A DNA stretch of 64,000 nucleotides from Oasisia sp. SBJ-2009 (taxonomy: Eukaryota; Annelida; Polychaeta; Sabellida; Siboglinidae). Location of the stretch: contig OZ024858.1 in assembly GCA_964017155.1 (NCBI GenBank), forward strand, positions 30,750,687-30,814,686, given 5' to 3'. The notes beneath the pieces were generated by a model, which searched no databases, was not told where the DNA came from, and saw only the letters and a program-made list of their open reading frames with translations. Both the position numbers and the translations under genes were made by a program. Positions within the stretch are counted from its first letter, which is position 1, and each line of letters begins with the position of its first letter. Positions 11,801 through 24,600 of this stretch are shown here, one piece after another.

Positions 11801-14800
11801 TGTTACCATTCTCTTATATTTCACATTTTGCATATAGCACAACTTCACATAGAATCTTAGCACCAGATAGTACAATTTCCCTAATACCTACTAAAATTCC
11901 ACAAACGTTACAGGACTTTAGAATGGTTGCATTTGTGTTTAAATGTTTGGGAAAACCTGCAAACTGGCTCATTTAGCTGTAGCTATAATTACATAGGCTG
12001 GTCATTAAACTCCAAGAACCCACATTTATAGCTAAGGCAGAACTTAAGTATGAACTTGAAATAATTTTATGTTAAAATGAGTATTTGAATTGTGTGGCAT
12101 GTTAAATCATTATCATTTATATATCAGTATATTACGTAATGTGTAATACTTATTCACCTAATATTAACAGAAACTATTTCAGTAAACAGCTATTTCTATG
12201 TTTACACATCAGTACGCCATGCAGAAATAGATAATGACGTGTCCCTGTGTATAATAGTGATCTGACACCATATATAATGGCCTGGCCCCGCCACCTAGTG
12301 GAGCCTTCAGTGCTGTAGAAGGGAGGCAGGGCTGGAATGTGGAGCAGGAATGTAACTTGAGTATGATTGGCCCAGCATTAGCCCTAACAGGCCGCATCCA
12401 GGTGAGAGTTGTGATGCAGCGTTCCTAGAATCTGCCTAGAAACTGCCTAGAAATAACTCGTATGGGAAGAGTCACTGTCTCTCTGAGTAGATGTAAGCAC
12501 AGACACTCCCGCGGTAGAGAAATGGTTGGTTTGTTGCCATCACTGCTGGCAGCTGACAGAGTTCACAAAGGGCATTCATCTCGCACATTTGGCGAAATAA
12601 TTTCAACCTATTTAAAAAATGTCACAAATCAGCATCCGTGTGGCAAAAATGAAAATTTTGCCAGTAAAACAAATATCTTATGATGTCATCTTATAGTAAT
12701 CACAGTTTTGGGATTATTAAACAAGTTATACATATCTCACAAAGGTTTCAGAACCAAAGTATACTTTGATAATGAAGCTGCTCAAAGTTCATATATATGT
12801 ACATTTTTTACTTTGGCAATTTGGTGATGAATGATAAGAATGATAAGATTTGATGTGGTGAAAATGTAAATACAGTTTCAAAATTGAATATTTATTGTGA
12901 GGTGTGATATGATAGCAGCAGTGTACATGTCAGTATTCTATACAGGGAAATTAATCAAATGATGTTCAGTTTGAATGCAAGACATATAAACATCTTACTG
13001 GGGATTGCATACAGCTACTATATCAACAACAAACATTGCCATTGTTATGTTAATATTATCTCTTAAGCACTCATTATCTTGAATGGTAAATACTTAAGCA
13101 TTTACCTTGTTTCAAGTGATCAGTCTTTGCTTATTTTTCTGTTGCCCTCAGGTTCAGTTATCAGATCAATAAGTACGGATGTTGCTGTCATAGATAAGGT
13201 GGCTTGTGACATGTATAAAGTATGTCTATTGTGATAAGTGACTGTCCTTTCATCAAGAGAACAATAAGTGCAATGTTAATGTAGTGGACGTCTTGTATTG
13301 TTGTCGATGTAGTCATTGCTGGGATTTAAGCACATTTTGTCATAGTTGACCAGTCTGACTCAGTCTGACTCAGTCAGTCAATGCCTACTCATTGTGTCTG
13401 TGGTGGACACGTCCCACTAACTGCTCCTGACTCTAAAGGGATACTCCAGTCAGAGAGAGATTCACATCATTTACTTACATCTATATAATATATTGGTTAT
13501 ATATAGTAATTGTGCACAAAGTTCATAAATAAACAATTAATTATAGTATAATTGCATCAGAAACACTCCATGTTGGATCCAGGGCGCTGCCATCTTGAGA
13601 CTTATAAGCCAGTGACGTAAGCCGCTTACGTCAATGGCGCATGCACGTTCGAACATCCTATGCCTGACCAATGGTATTTGATGTATCCAGTACATCGCGG
13701 ATTGCTTACGTCACAATCACAATTATTAGCGAAGATTCCGCCAATCCTTGCCTTTTGCAACAATGTGACAGTGACGTAAACGATTTGGCTTACGTCACTT
13801 GTGCATAAGTCTAAAGATGGCAGCGCCCTTAATCAAAGATAGCATGTTTTTGATACCATTAAGCTACAACTAATTGTTTATTAACGATCTTTGAGCACAG
13901 TTACTAGGCACAACCAATATAGTATATATATATGTAAGTTAATACTGTGAACCTCTCACTGACTGGAGTATCTCTTTAACATTCAATAAATATTCTTTTC
14001 GGAAATATATCAGTCTGTATTGTGACAATCTCATAAACCAGACAACCAGCGGTGAGGAAGGTTCACAATGTTGACATTGACTGAAAAACCACCAACTACA
14101 TCAGAGTGACACCAATTTAGCAAATATTCCGATTTAAATCAGATATCTGGACACACCAGCCACCTGACTGGACTTAGCCAATATAAGCTGGTTAAATCGT
14201 GTCAGGTCAGGTCAGGTCAGGTCAGGTCAGGTCAGGCCAGGTTAGGTCAGGTCGGGTGGAAACAATCAGAGTATCCTAGGTTGTAGGTGGCTACACACAC
14301 AGAACCTCTGTAATAAACCTAATTGTTTTCGTGGTCAACCGTGGTCAAATAGGTAAATATTGACAATATATTATATGAAAGAGATGGCCCGAAAGTGAAG
14401 CAAAATGAAAAGTCCAGCTGCATTTTTGTTGAATTCAAAGTTTAAGACATATAACCACAAATTCAGCACAAAAGCAGAAACACTTGATGTAGACCCCACC
14501 CCAGGGGGACAGAGAGCATTGTAATCTCTGCCCCACCACCTGAGCCCTGTGTCCTACTGCTCCAAATAGTGCCCACATCTCCCAGGTGGGGAATTAATAG
14601 TCATCAAGCCCAGTGGGGAAACTGCCTCCTTGCTGTGGGCCTAGGAGGTAGAGTGTATTCCCTTGTTGGGAGTAACAGTTTCATTCAATATTGCATCTCT
14701 CCAATGGCAACTAACATACATCCAGAGGAACTGAACGTACAGAGGAGTCTTGCTTTACAGTCACTTTGTAACACAGTCACCTTGCTAATACAGTCACTTT

Positions 14801-15629
14801 GTAACACAGTCACCTTGCTAATACAGTCACTTTGTAACACAGTCACCTTGCTAATACAGTCACTTTGTAACACAGTCACCTTGCTAATACAGTCACTTTG
14901 TAACACAGTCACCTTGCTAATACATTCACTTTGTAACACAGTCACCTTGCTAATACAGTCATTTTGTAACACAGTCACTTTGCTAATACAGTCACTTTGC
15001 TAATACAGTCACTTTGTAACACAGTCACCTTGCTAATATAGTCACCTTAAAATAAAAGTCATCCTGGGACAGTCCCAAGCAATGTCTGTACCAGTGAAGT
15101 GTAGGAAATTAGTGCTGTTAATGAGGTCCCCGCCACCTACAGCACTGCAAATTATTGGATGTGGTGCTGTAAAAAATAAAATAAAATATTTCAATTTAGG
15201 TCACCTGATAATTTAGGTCACCTGGTAATTTAGGTCACCTGGTAATTTAGGTCACCTGGTAATTTAGGTCACCCGATACTGTATATCCTGAATACTGGAG
15301 TCTTGCGTATTGCATTTCTTGGAAATATTTAATACCATGTTTGAATGTTGGTCATAAAATCACCACCACACTACGTATATATTCAAATATTTTGTCCTCT
15401 AAGACATGCAATAATTAACCAACTACAGTGTCAAAACATAAATGGTTGCAACAATTATACTAGCTTGGTTTGGTTTGAATACTTGGAGTGGAATTTCAGG
15501 TTTACACTGGATGCAGAGGGCCATGTTGATATTTATTTAACAGATTCAGATAACAGTAAAGTTTGATTAAAAATATAAAACATTCAGGTAAAAAAAAGTT
15601 ACAAGAGGTTAGAATATATATGTATATAT

Positions 15630-15673
<44 letters not shown>

Positions 15674-18600
15674 ATATATATGTATGTATATATATATATA
15701 TGTATATATATATATACATACTGTATATATATATACATACTGTATATATAATTTACATATAATATATTATTTTGACATATTTTATGAGAATAAAAATGAC
15801 AAATCTTGTATCTGTGATAAAAAATGTGGAATAAAAACAGCATCTGTTAGTTGCAAAAATCCATATTTATTATCATAGACAGCATAAATGATGTTTTATC
15901 AAGTTGTTGACTTGTCAAATGAGTAAAAAGAATAAACTTTCAACAGGAATGTGGGGAGTTGGTGAAAAAGAGGAATGTGAAGAGGTCCATCTGTGTAGAT
16001 CAGCCCAACAAAAAATATGTTTCCATAACAGTAATCAACGTGGTTAACAGTTACTATTGCACAAGAGGACTATGTCTGGAACCTGTCCATTTGCACGGCT
16101 GCACAGTTATTTCCTCACCAATTTGGTCTCGAAAATAGATATTGGCCAGGATAATTGGTTGTACAGTAGTAATGACATAATGCACTTTGAAATGGAACCT
16201 GAAATGCCACCTACTAATAATGTTGGGAAAATGTGCTGGCAACTAGATTGCTATGACTACCTGGGTATGTATTAAAGTCGTGATATTGATGCATACAGAG
16301 TTTACAGACGTGCCTTCGAGCTATGTGCAAGTTCAGTAGGTCAACTCCTTATTGGCAACTGGAACTGGTCTCGACTCTGTTTCATTGAAAAGCCCCAAAT
16401 CAAAGTTTAAAACAATATTTGGTTGAGATGAGGTCATGGTGATATGAAGTTGTATTGCTTTATGCAGGGCTCCATCCACCCGTCATTTCGATGGGTAAAA
16501 CTAGTTGTGGAGGGGTGCAAATATCAGTGGAGGGGTGGTGGATGGGTAAAACTATTTAAGACCAAAAAGGGTCTTTGAAAAACAGTCATGTTTATGCCTT
16601 GAAAATGGGTGTTTGGTTTGTAGTTTATTTCAGGTCATAAACATATCTCAACTGGCCTGTATTTATATCAGTTGACATCCATACACTTGTCCACCAAGAA
16701 AATGTGTGACTGACAAAAATGTTATCCTGCATAGGGCCCTGTATGTATCATGTGGTGGCAGAAGAAATAGCTTTCTTATTCTAACACTAGTTTAGTACAT
16801 ACTTTAAACCCTGGATATGTCCAGGCACTTAGAACATCATTAGACCTACTAAATCCTGCTTAATCCTTGGTTTGTGTTTCTTGACATCGTGTGATAGAGT
16901 AAGAGTGCACACAGTTACACAGTCTGTGTCTGGCAGGTTCTGTTTACCTGAGTCAGCCTGTTTATATGCATATAGAAGGGGTGATGTTTAGATATGATTA
17001 AGTACCAACTACCAATAGACCCAAATATCCAGTGGCAGTTTAGTCTCAACTCACACACTGTCTGTGGTCTAACCAACTGAATATGCTGGATGCTTTTGAC
17101 GATGGTTCTGTGCGTTTATATTTGTACTATATTTCCAAAATTTAGAACGTTTTCCCAAGCAGACTCTAGTTGTGTATTGAATAATTGATAAAGTAAAGGA
17201 CTTGTTGGTTTCTTAAGTTCCTGTATGTCAAGAAGATGTCTGATGTGGATGGGTACACTTTTTAAATTCTACTATTTAAAATGAAATATGTAAATTAGTC
17301 ATGATATATGTCAACAATTATACCACTACTTGACTAAAACTAGTTTTCAACAGTTTGATCAAAATACAATCTTAAAAAAATTAATCACCCGTAGCAGTAT
17401 TACACATGTATACACGTGCTGCCCCCTGTAGGTGAACCCTGGTGGTCTGGCGGAGCGGTGTGGAGTGATGGCGGGGGACGCCATTCTGCAGATCAACAAC
17501 AGAGCCACGGAGTGCATGGAGCATGAAGAGGCAAAGCGAGAGATCCTCATGTGTGGAGAGTCCGTCACTCTCCTCGTCCAGAGGTAAAAAGCATCTCATT
17601 GTTTTGCTGTCGTTTTCTTCAATACAGTATTATTCATTAAGATCTTTCTTGTGCTGTAAAGTAAATGTATGCTTCTGTGAAACTCAATATCCTGTTTGTG
17701 TGTGTGATCTTAAGACTGTTCAATATCCTCTGTGTGTGACATTAAGACTGTTCAGTATCCTCTGTGTGTGTGACCTTAAGACTGTTCAATATCCTCTGTG
17801 TGTGTGACCTTAAGACTGTTCAATATCCTCTGTGTGTGACCTTAAGACTGTTCAATATCCTCTCTATGTGTGACCTTAAGACTGTTCAATATCCTCTCTA
17901 TGTGTGACCTTAAGACTATTCAATATCCTCTCTATGTGTGACCTTAAGACTGTTCAATATCCTCTGTGTGTGACCTTAAAGCTGTTCAATATCCTCTGTG
18001 TGTGTGTGACCTTAAGACTGTTCAGTATCCTCTGTGTGTGACCTTAAGACTGTTCAATATCCTCTGTGTGTGTGACCTTAAGACTGTTCAATATCCTCTC
18101 TATGTGTGACCTTAAGACTGTTCAATATCCTTTGTGTGTGACCTTAAGATTGTTCAATACCCTCTGTGTGTGTGACCTTAAGACTGTTCAATATCCTCTC
18201 TATGTGTGACCTTAAGACCGTTCAATATCCTCTCTATGTGTGACAGTAAGACTGTTCAGTATCCAATGTATATGACATTAAGATCGCTTTAAATGGTTTA
18301 CACTTTACTCCCAGACAGAGCTGTTCAATCGAACACTATCTCAAATTATCTGCGAAATATTCAGCCATATTTCAGCTAAAACCTACACAAGGCATATTCA
18401 TACAACAGAAATGAAAGAACTCGCCCAAAGTTTGATGTGGTTACATTTGTACCTAAGATTTGTTGATTTTGAGTTTGATGCACATGCAACTACTGTGCCA
18501 CAGCACTCCATGATGGTTGTTCATAATGGTTTTTACTGTTTCCATTATTTCTCGTGCAGGGGAGCTGTGAGGGTTTGGAAGCCCAAGGTGACCCCCATGT

Positions 18601-21600
18601 CAGACTTGAGACCAGGAGAACTGCCTCGTGGACCGGAGGGAGAAGTTTACGTACAAAAGACATCCCTGGCAGCCAACCACTCGGACAGCGTAAGTCCCAC
18701 ACAACCTCCTTTTATTTAATACTATGATTTTTAATCATTAATGTTGCATTTACAGACTTGTAAAGGTGGATGTGATAATATAAAATAGACAAAACTTAAT
18801 ACAAAATATAATGGAAACAATAATGCTTTTCAGAGTAACATAAACTGAAGGAATGAGCAGTAAATATGTTTAAGATAATTTTTAATATCTTAATGTTGAA
18901 TTTTGAAATATATGTCATTGATAAATAGATAGTAATTTTTCTTTTTCTTTTAAGACTTCTTGACTGATCATATTTATCTCATTTTTATTTTTTATACTTT
19001 TAAAGTATATTTTTATATAACACACTTTAGTGGTTGTTTACTTCTCCAAAGACCTGTCTTTCGTTTAATAGTCGTCCTTCATTCAACATTCCTCAGCTCA
19101 TTCAGGTACATGACCTATCACATATGGCTCGCGTTGAATATATTTAACTACTCTAATATCATATATTGATAATACAAATCCTGGAAAAAACAAATGCCAC
19201 TCAAAATTGGTGTGCTTAGTAATATTTTTCATCATTGAGTAATGTTGTTAAGAGCTGTTAAACCTGATTTCGCACCTTAAAATCAACTTTGATCCTTAGC
19301 AATGATATCGAATACCTGAAAACTGTCAGTGCCATGACTCGCCAGTGAGACATCGTCACAGGTGTGTCATGAAAATAGTGTCCACAGTAATAGAGCAACA
19401 GAAAAATATTTTGAAAAATAATCTTAATTTAACAATGGATTTTGTTTAAGGTTGAATTTTCCTTAACAGCTTTTTGATCTTTGTTAAATGGTCCACTGTA
19501 GTAGCGGTGATGTAGGGCGCTGTCGTCCATAAATCCTCCATGGCGCCATGGGTCTTTTGTGTCAGTGGAAATCCCACTGACCAGTTTGTCTCCCACTGAC
19601 CGGTCTGTCTCCCACTGACCGGTCTGTCTCCCACTGACCAGTCTGTCTCCCACTGACCGGTCTGTCTCCCACTGACCAGTCTGTCTCCCACTGACCGGTC
19701 TGTCTCCCACTGACCGGTCTGTCTCCCACTGACCAGTCTGTCTCCCACTGACCGGTCTGTCTCCCACTGACCAGTCTGTCTCCCACTGACCGGTCTGTCT
19801 CCCACTGACCGGTCTGTCTCCCACTGACCGGTCTGTCTCCCACTGACCAGTCTGTCTCCCACTGACCGGTCTGTCTCCCACTGACCGGTCTGTCTCCCAC
19901 TGACCGGTCTGTCTCCCACTGACCGGTCTGTCTCCCACTGACCGGTCTGTCTCCCACTGACCGGTCTGTCTCCCACTGACCGGTCTGTCTCCCACTGACC
20001 AGTCTGTCTCCCACTGACCGGTCTGTCTCCCACTGACCGGTCTGTCTCCCACTGACCGGTCTGTCTCCCACTGACCGGTCTGTCTCCCACTGACCGGTCT
20101 GTCTCCCACTGACCGGTCTGTCTCCCACTGACCGGTCTGTCTCCCACTGACCGGTCTGTCTCCCACTGACCGGTCTGTCTCCCACTGACCAGTCTGTCTC
20201 CCACTGACCAGTCTGTCTCCCACTGACCGGTCTGTCACCCACTGACCGGTCTGTCTCCCACTGACCGGTCTGTCTCCCACTGACCGGTCTGTCTCCCACT
20301 GACCGGTCTGTCTCCCACTGACCGGTCTGTCTCCCACTGACCGGTCTGTCTCCCACTGACCGGTCTGTCTCCCACTGACCGGTCTGTCTCCCACTGACCG
20401 GTCTGTCTCCCACTGACCGGTCTGTCTCCCACTGACCGGTCTGTCTCCCACTGACCGGTCTGTCTCCCACTGACCGGTCTGTCTCCCACTGACCGGTCTG
20501 TCTCCCTCTCACTTGTATGTGGGACAATCTTGTGTCTCCCTGTCATGTGGGCAATGTCACAAGGACATGTGTCAACGTTCTGTAAAACAGAACTCTTGTG
20601 TTTCAGCCGTATTCCAACATAGGAAGTACACACAACCGAGCGGCGCGGCCATTCCCTGGGTTTGGTGGCGGTGCACCCGCGAACCAGCCACCAGTGGCGC
20701 CCCCTCAGTACGCAGGTGGAACTGCGTTTGCGGCGGCTGAGAACAGTCAACAGGACTACTCGGCCCAGCAGAGCACGATGACTGCGGGCATGGCCAAGTG
20801 AGTACACGGTGGTGATGGTGTCTCACAGTCACAGCTTTATGTAGAGACCCGTCCACCCATAATTTGGACGGGTAAAAACGAATATGGACAGGTAGAAATA
20901 TATGGGTGGACGGGTAAAAAAATGGAGGAGCAAAAAAATCTTCCAAAACCATAGATATTGTTAGTTAAGCCTTGAAGTGAGTGTAAATGGTGTCACATGT
21001 GTGTTTGTAGCCCATTTCAGGTCATCAGGCACAGGTAAACTGGCTTAACAGTTAACATCCATGTGTCTACCAAAACATGTGTGATTGGCAATAAGTTTAT
21101 CCTGTTCTCTTGTTGTCCCTGTCGTCAGGGGTAAGGCTGGTCATGGTTACTGTCATCTTTACTTTGCCTTTTCTTTTCTCTCCCTGCTTTCTCTATCGCC
21201 AGTCTCCAACTCCAACCTTTGCTGATGTTCTCCACTCTCCTCCCACTCTTTCCAGATCTCTCTTAACATACTCTTCCATCATATTCTCGCTCTTCCTCGC
21301 CTCCTTTTCCCTCCACCTTCTGGGAATCTGCTCTCTTTGCTAATTTTTCATCTCCCATTGTTTCCACCAATTTCCGGCCAATTTCAACGGACTCTTCAGC
21401 AGTTTCATCTTAAAACTTTCCTTCACTCCAAAGTTTGAATGTGTTAATGATCAAACTCATGTTATGTTGTGTCTGAATCTGTTCTGATGTCTTCATCATA
21501 TGTATGATTTTATAGAATTGTTTTAATCACACATATGATCTTATAGAAGTGTTTTAATTACTCACGACTAAATAAAAATATGTGTTTATCAACTGTGATA

Positions 21601-24600
21601 ACCAGAAAAAAACATTCAGTGTAAACCTGATACAAGATATTATAGTGACAAAATTACATTTATATATTCATAATTATTTATTATATTTATTTAAAATATG
21701 GTTTGTTACAACAGGGTGTGGGGTCAGTATGTTAGAATCGTTATTGTTTATATTTACCAGCTGTTGTAATTTTAAGCTAATCAGTTTTGCAGTTATTATA
21801 ATTTAGTAGTAAAATTGTGGTTCAAACTAATGCGTTCATTGTCTACATGTTTGTTTATCATCCTATTTTTTTCAATTTACTGTTAACATAACAGTTGTGG
21901 TAGAAATTAGTTTGAAACAACACAAAAAACACTGACGTTTTACTTGATTAAAACAAACAGTAAAATGTTCAGCATTTTATAGAAAAAAATCCAATTTCAC
22001 TTTGTAATCACTGCTTTACAACTTGGGTGTATATGACTACCCCGGGTAGAACTTTGTGTCGGCAATCAACATGAAGCATCACATGTTCACAGATATTTTC
22101 TTTTTCAGTCTCTGCCATCAGATTGTTAGCCAGAAAGTCCATATAATACCCAATGATCTCCCTTTTGAGTACAACATGCAAAACCCACAAGAAAGCTCCC
22201 TACAGAGGATTGACAGAAGGGCATAGAAGGTTTATTTATATACACACACCATTGATGTAAAACCTAACAGTTACGGCTGGCCCACGTAAGTGCAACCTGA
22301 TCTTACACAAGAGAGGCGAGGTAAAAAGATAGATATTTCTCAGTGGAGGCAGTGAGAGGCAGAGGGGTGTTTCACTTGGCCGACTTGTGTGGGTTTCAGC
22401 CAGTATCAGAGTGGAGGGGTGGGCGCCGGTAAGTGGAACAGCCATTACATTTCTAGCATGGTTTGGGGGTGTGTGTGTTCCTCTCCAGCATGTAGGGGGC
22501 TTGCAGGAAGGGACCTTCTCAAAGCGTTACGCATAAATTAGTCATCGTACTTGTGCTAAAATTAACCTATTCTATTATACTGTAGCTGTGGGTGATCTGT
22601 TTTATGCAGGAGTTAAATAGTTTGGGTTACCTCTACTGTCAGACAGTTATAGTTATAATTGGTGTATTTGTAACGATATAACTCCCCATCCCATCCCTCC
22701 CCTCCCTCCCCCTCCCCCCCTCCCCTCCCCTTTAAATACAGGTACATCTCAGAATCTGTGAATCATCTCCTCCCTGCACAGGGGCAACTTTTTAGATACT
22801 TGCCCTAGATTCTCGCCAGGCAGTGAATAAATTACCTTGGAGGAATAAAGTACGTACAGCTTCTTGTGTAATCATAAAGTGGCATGTTTTGTCCCCCGCC
22901 CACTCACTCATACACAGACATAACCAGCGGCGTAGACGAGAATGTGAATGAAACTGATGCAAACCCAGGTCACTAAAGATATGCAACTTATGTTCCGTTC
23001 GTTCGTTCGTATATCGCTGTCGAAATTCTTGCTTCTGACCTCTGGTCTACGGATTTGCTGTTATATCACCAACTACCAGATATCTTTTGTTTTGTCTGAG
23101 TCGTGCAGACTGAGCAATTTGTGTTGAGGGAAGGGGGACGTATCAGCGAGAAAACACCAAGGTCACAGATAGGACATTCCTTGAATGAGACGGCATGATG
23201 CACATGCTCGTTTATCATAAAATGTTCATCGTTTCGGATAAAATCTGGGGGGTATTTATGGTACTATAAGATATTTAACCTGTATCAGTTCGCCAAAGAA
23301 CAGTGGCAGAATTATACAGCAACGCTAAATTTATTATCCTCAAGTACAAGTTATATATGTTGAAATGATCAGATATAATTAATACGTGTAACACGTGTGT
23401 ATGCATGCATGTTTGTGTGTGTGCATGCATTAATATGCGTGTATGGAGCTGACTGTGTGTCAGCTCGTGTGTGCCCCGCATGTGTGTACGTGTACATAGT
23501 ACTACACATACACGTGTGCTATTAACAGCAGTCTCCCGACACAACAGGAGAACAGGAGGTCTTTTTCATTTCAAGTCTTGGCCTGATTACATTTTCCTGC
23601 ATGCATAAATTAATCTATCTAATCTAGTCTAATGGATTATGGATGTAAATAAATTAGAAATGCTGAAATAGCTAAACTTCATTTAGTTACCCTGTATGAT
23701 TAAAACTAATTATAATACATTTCATAGGGAAATATCCTCATAAAACAAAGTCATGAAATCTCATTGGAACTATCTGATGTCATGACACAAAGAATCAGAA
23801 AGCTCTTCCACCGTTTGTTTGCTCCAAGTTGGAAGACAGACGTATTGTTTGACTAGCTTGTTCATTATCTAGCATTTGGCATGTTGCGTGTGTGCATTTT
23901 GTAGAAGCACAATTTGTGTTTGTGGTCTTTTATTTATTTTGTTTATTTTTGATGCTTAATGTTGGTTTGTATTCACCCTAAACATATGTGCGAAATAGTT
24001 TTTATATCGACTATTACAATATGTTGTCAGTTATAAATTATTCTTTGTAAATTATTTTGCGAAATCTTACTTTTTAGCAATCCGTGCTATGTGGATCCAG
24101 CAAAATTGGGTCATTCCGATTTGTAGAATGTTTGTGCAAAATGAACTTCATATCGGAAGGGCATATAAAAACAAACGTTTGTTGCGACTACCTGAATTTG
24201 CACGTGTTTTTTGTCTTCCGCATGTTTGTTTGTGACGTGCACGGCTTGCGGTGGATCTCTTGCAGGGTCAATATTAACAACAACAGCGAAAACAACAACA
24301 ACAACGATGACAAGGGCCCTGTTGTAAGTGGCGCCAGTGCAACGGGAGTAGACAAGGACGAGGTGGAAGGAAGGGGGGGTTCACACGGGCCCACGGTGAG
24401 AGAGACGGAAGCGTATGACGAGGCACAAGATTACAAACAGTCTAAGTCGTTCAAGATTCTTGAGCAGGCTTTGCATGAGGCAGAGGTAACAGGGGTGGAA
24501 GGTGAGGAGGCATAACAACACTCTGAAGGCATATGATGCTGAGGTCACTTAGAAACACAACAGTTTCTTGTGTATTTGTCCAGATTTTTCATTGTTTATC

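Larger units (their letters stand above)
8814..17431 (+). other. Gene 1 intron 1
   Basis: An 8.6-kb intron splitting the PDZ domain. It contains an old SINE tail (9720-9800), a 541-bp inverted-repeat element, a GTCAG pentamer run, 33-bp and 17-bp minisatellites and an AT-rich microsatellite. No further coding exon was recognised, though a short alternative exon could be missed. Confidence 0.7.
20798..24265 (+). other. Gene 1 intron 4
   Basis: 3.5 kb, AT-rich, with a dispersed repeat at its start and a C-rich tract at 22683-22732. No coding exon was recognised. Confidence 0.65.

Noticed and set aside
19429..20527. Antisense open frames of 250-340 codons (GRQTGQWETDRSV repeats)
   Set aside because: They exist only because the 19-bp unit lacks stops. 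All three antisense frames are open and they lie in an intron of gene 1.
24084..24515. Upstream extension of gene 1 exon 5 to an ATG at 24084 as an alternative start
   Set aside because: The clean CTCTTGCAG acceptor at 24265 gives correct phase from exon 4. The upstream residues look random and no promoter signal is visible.
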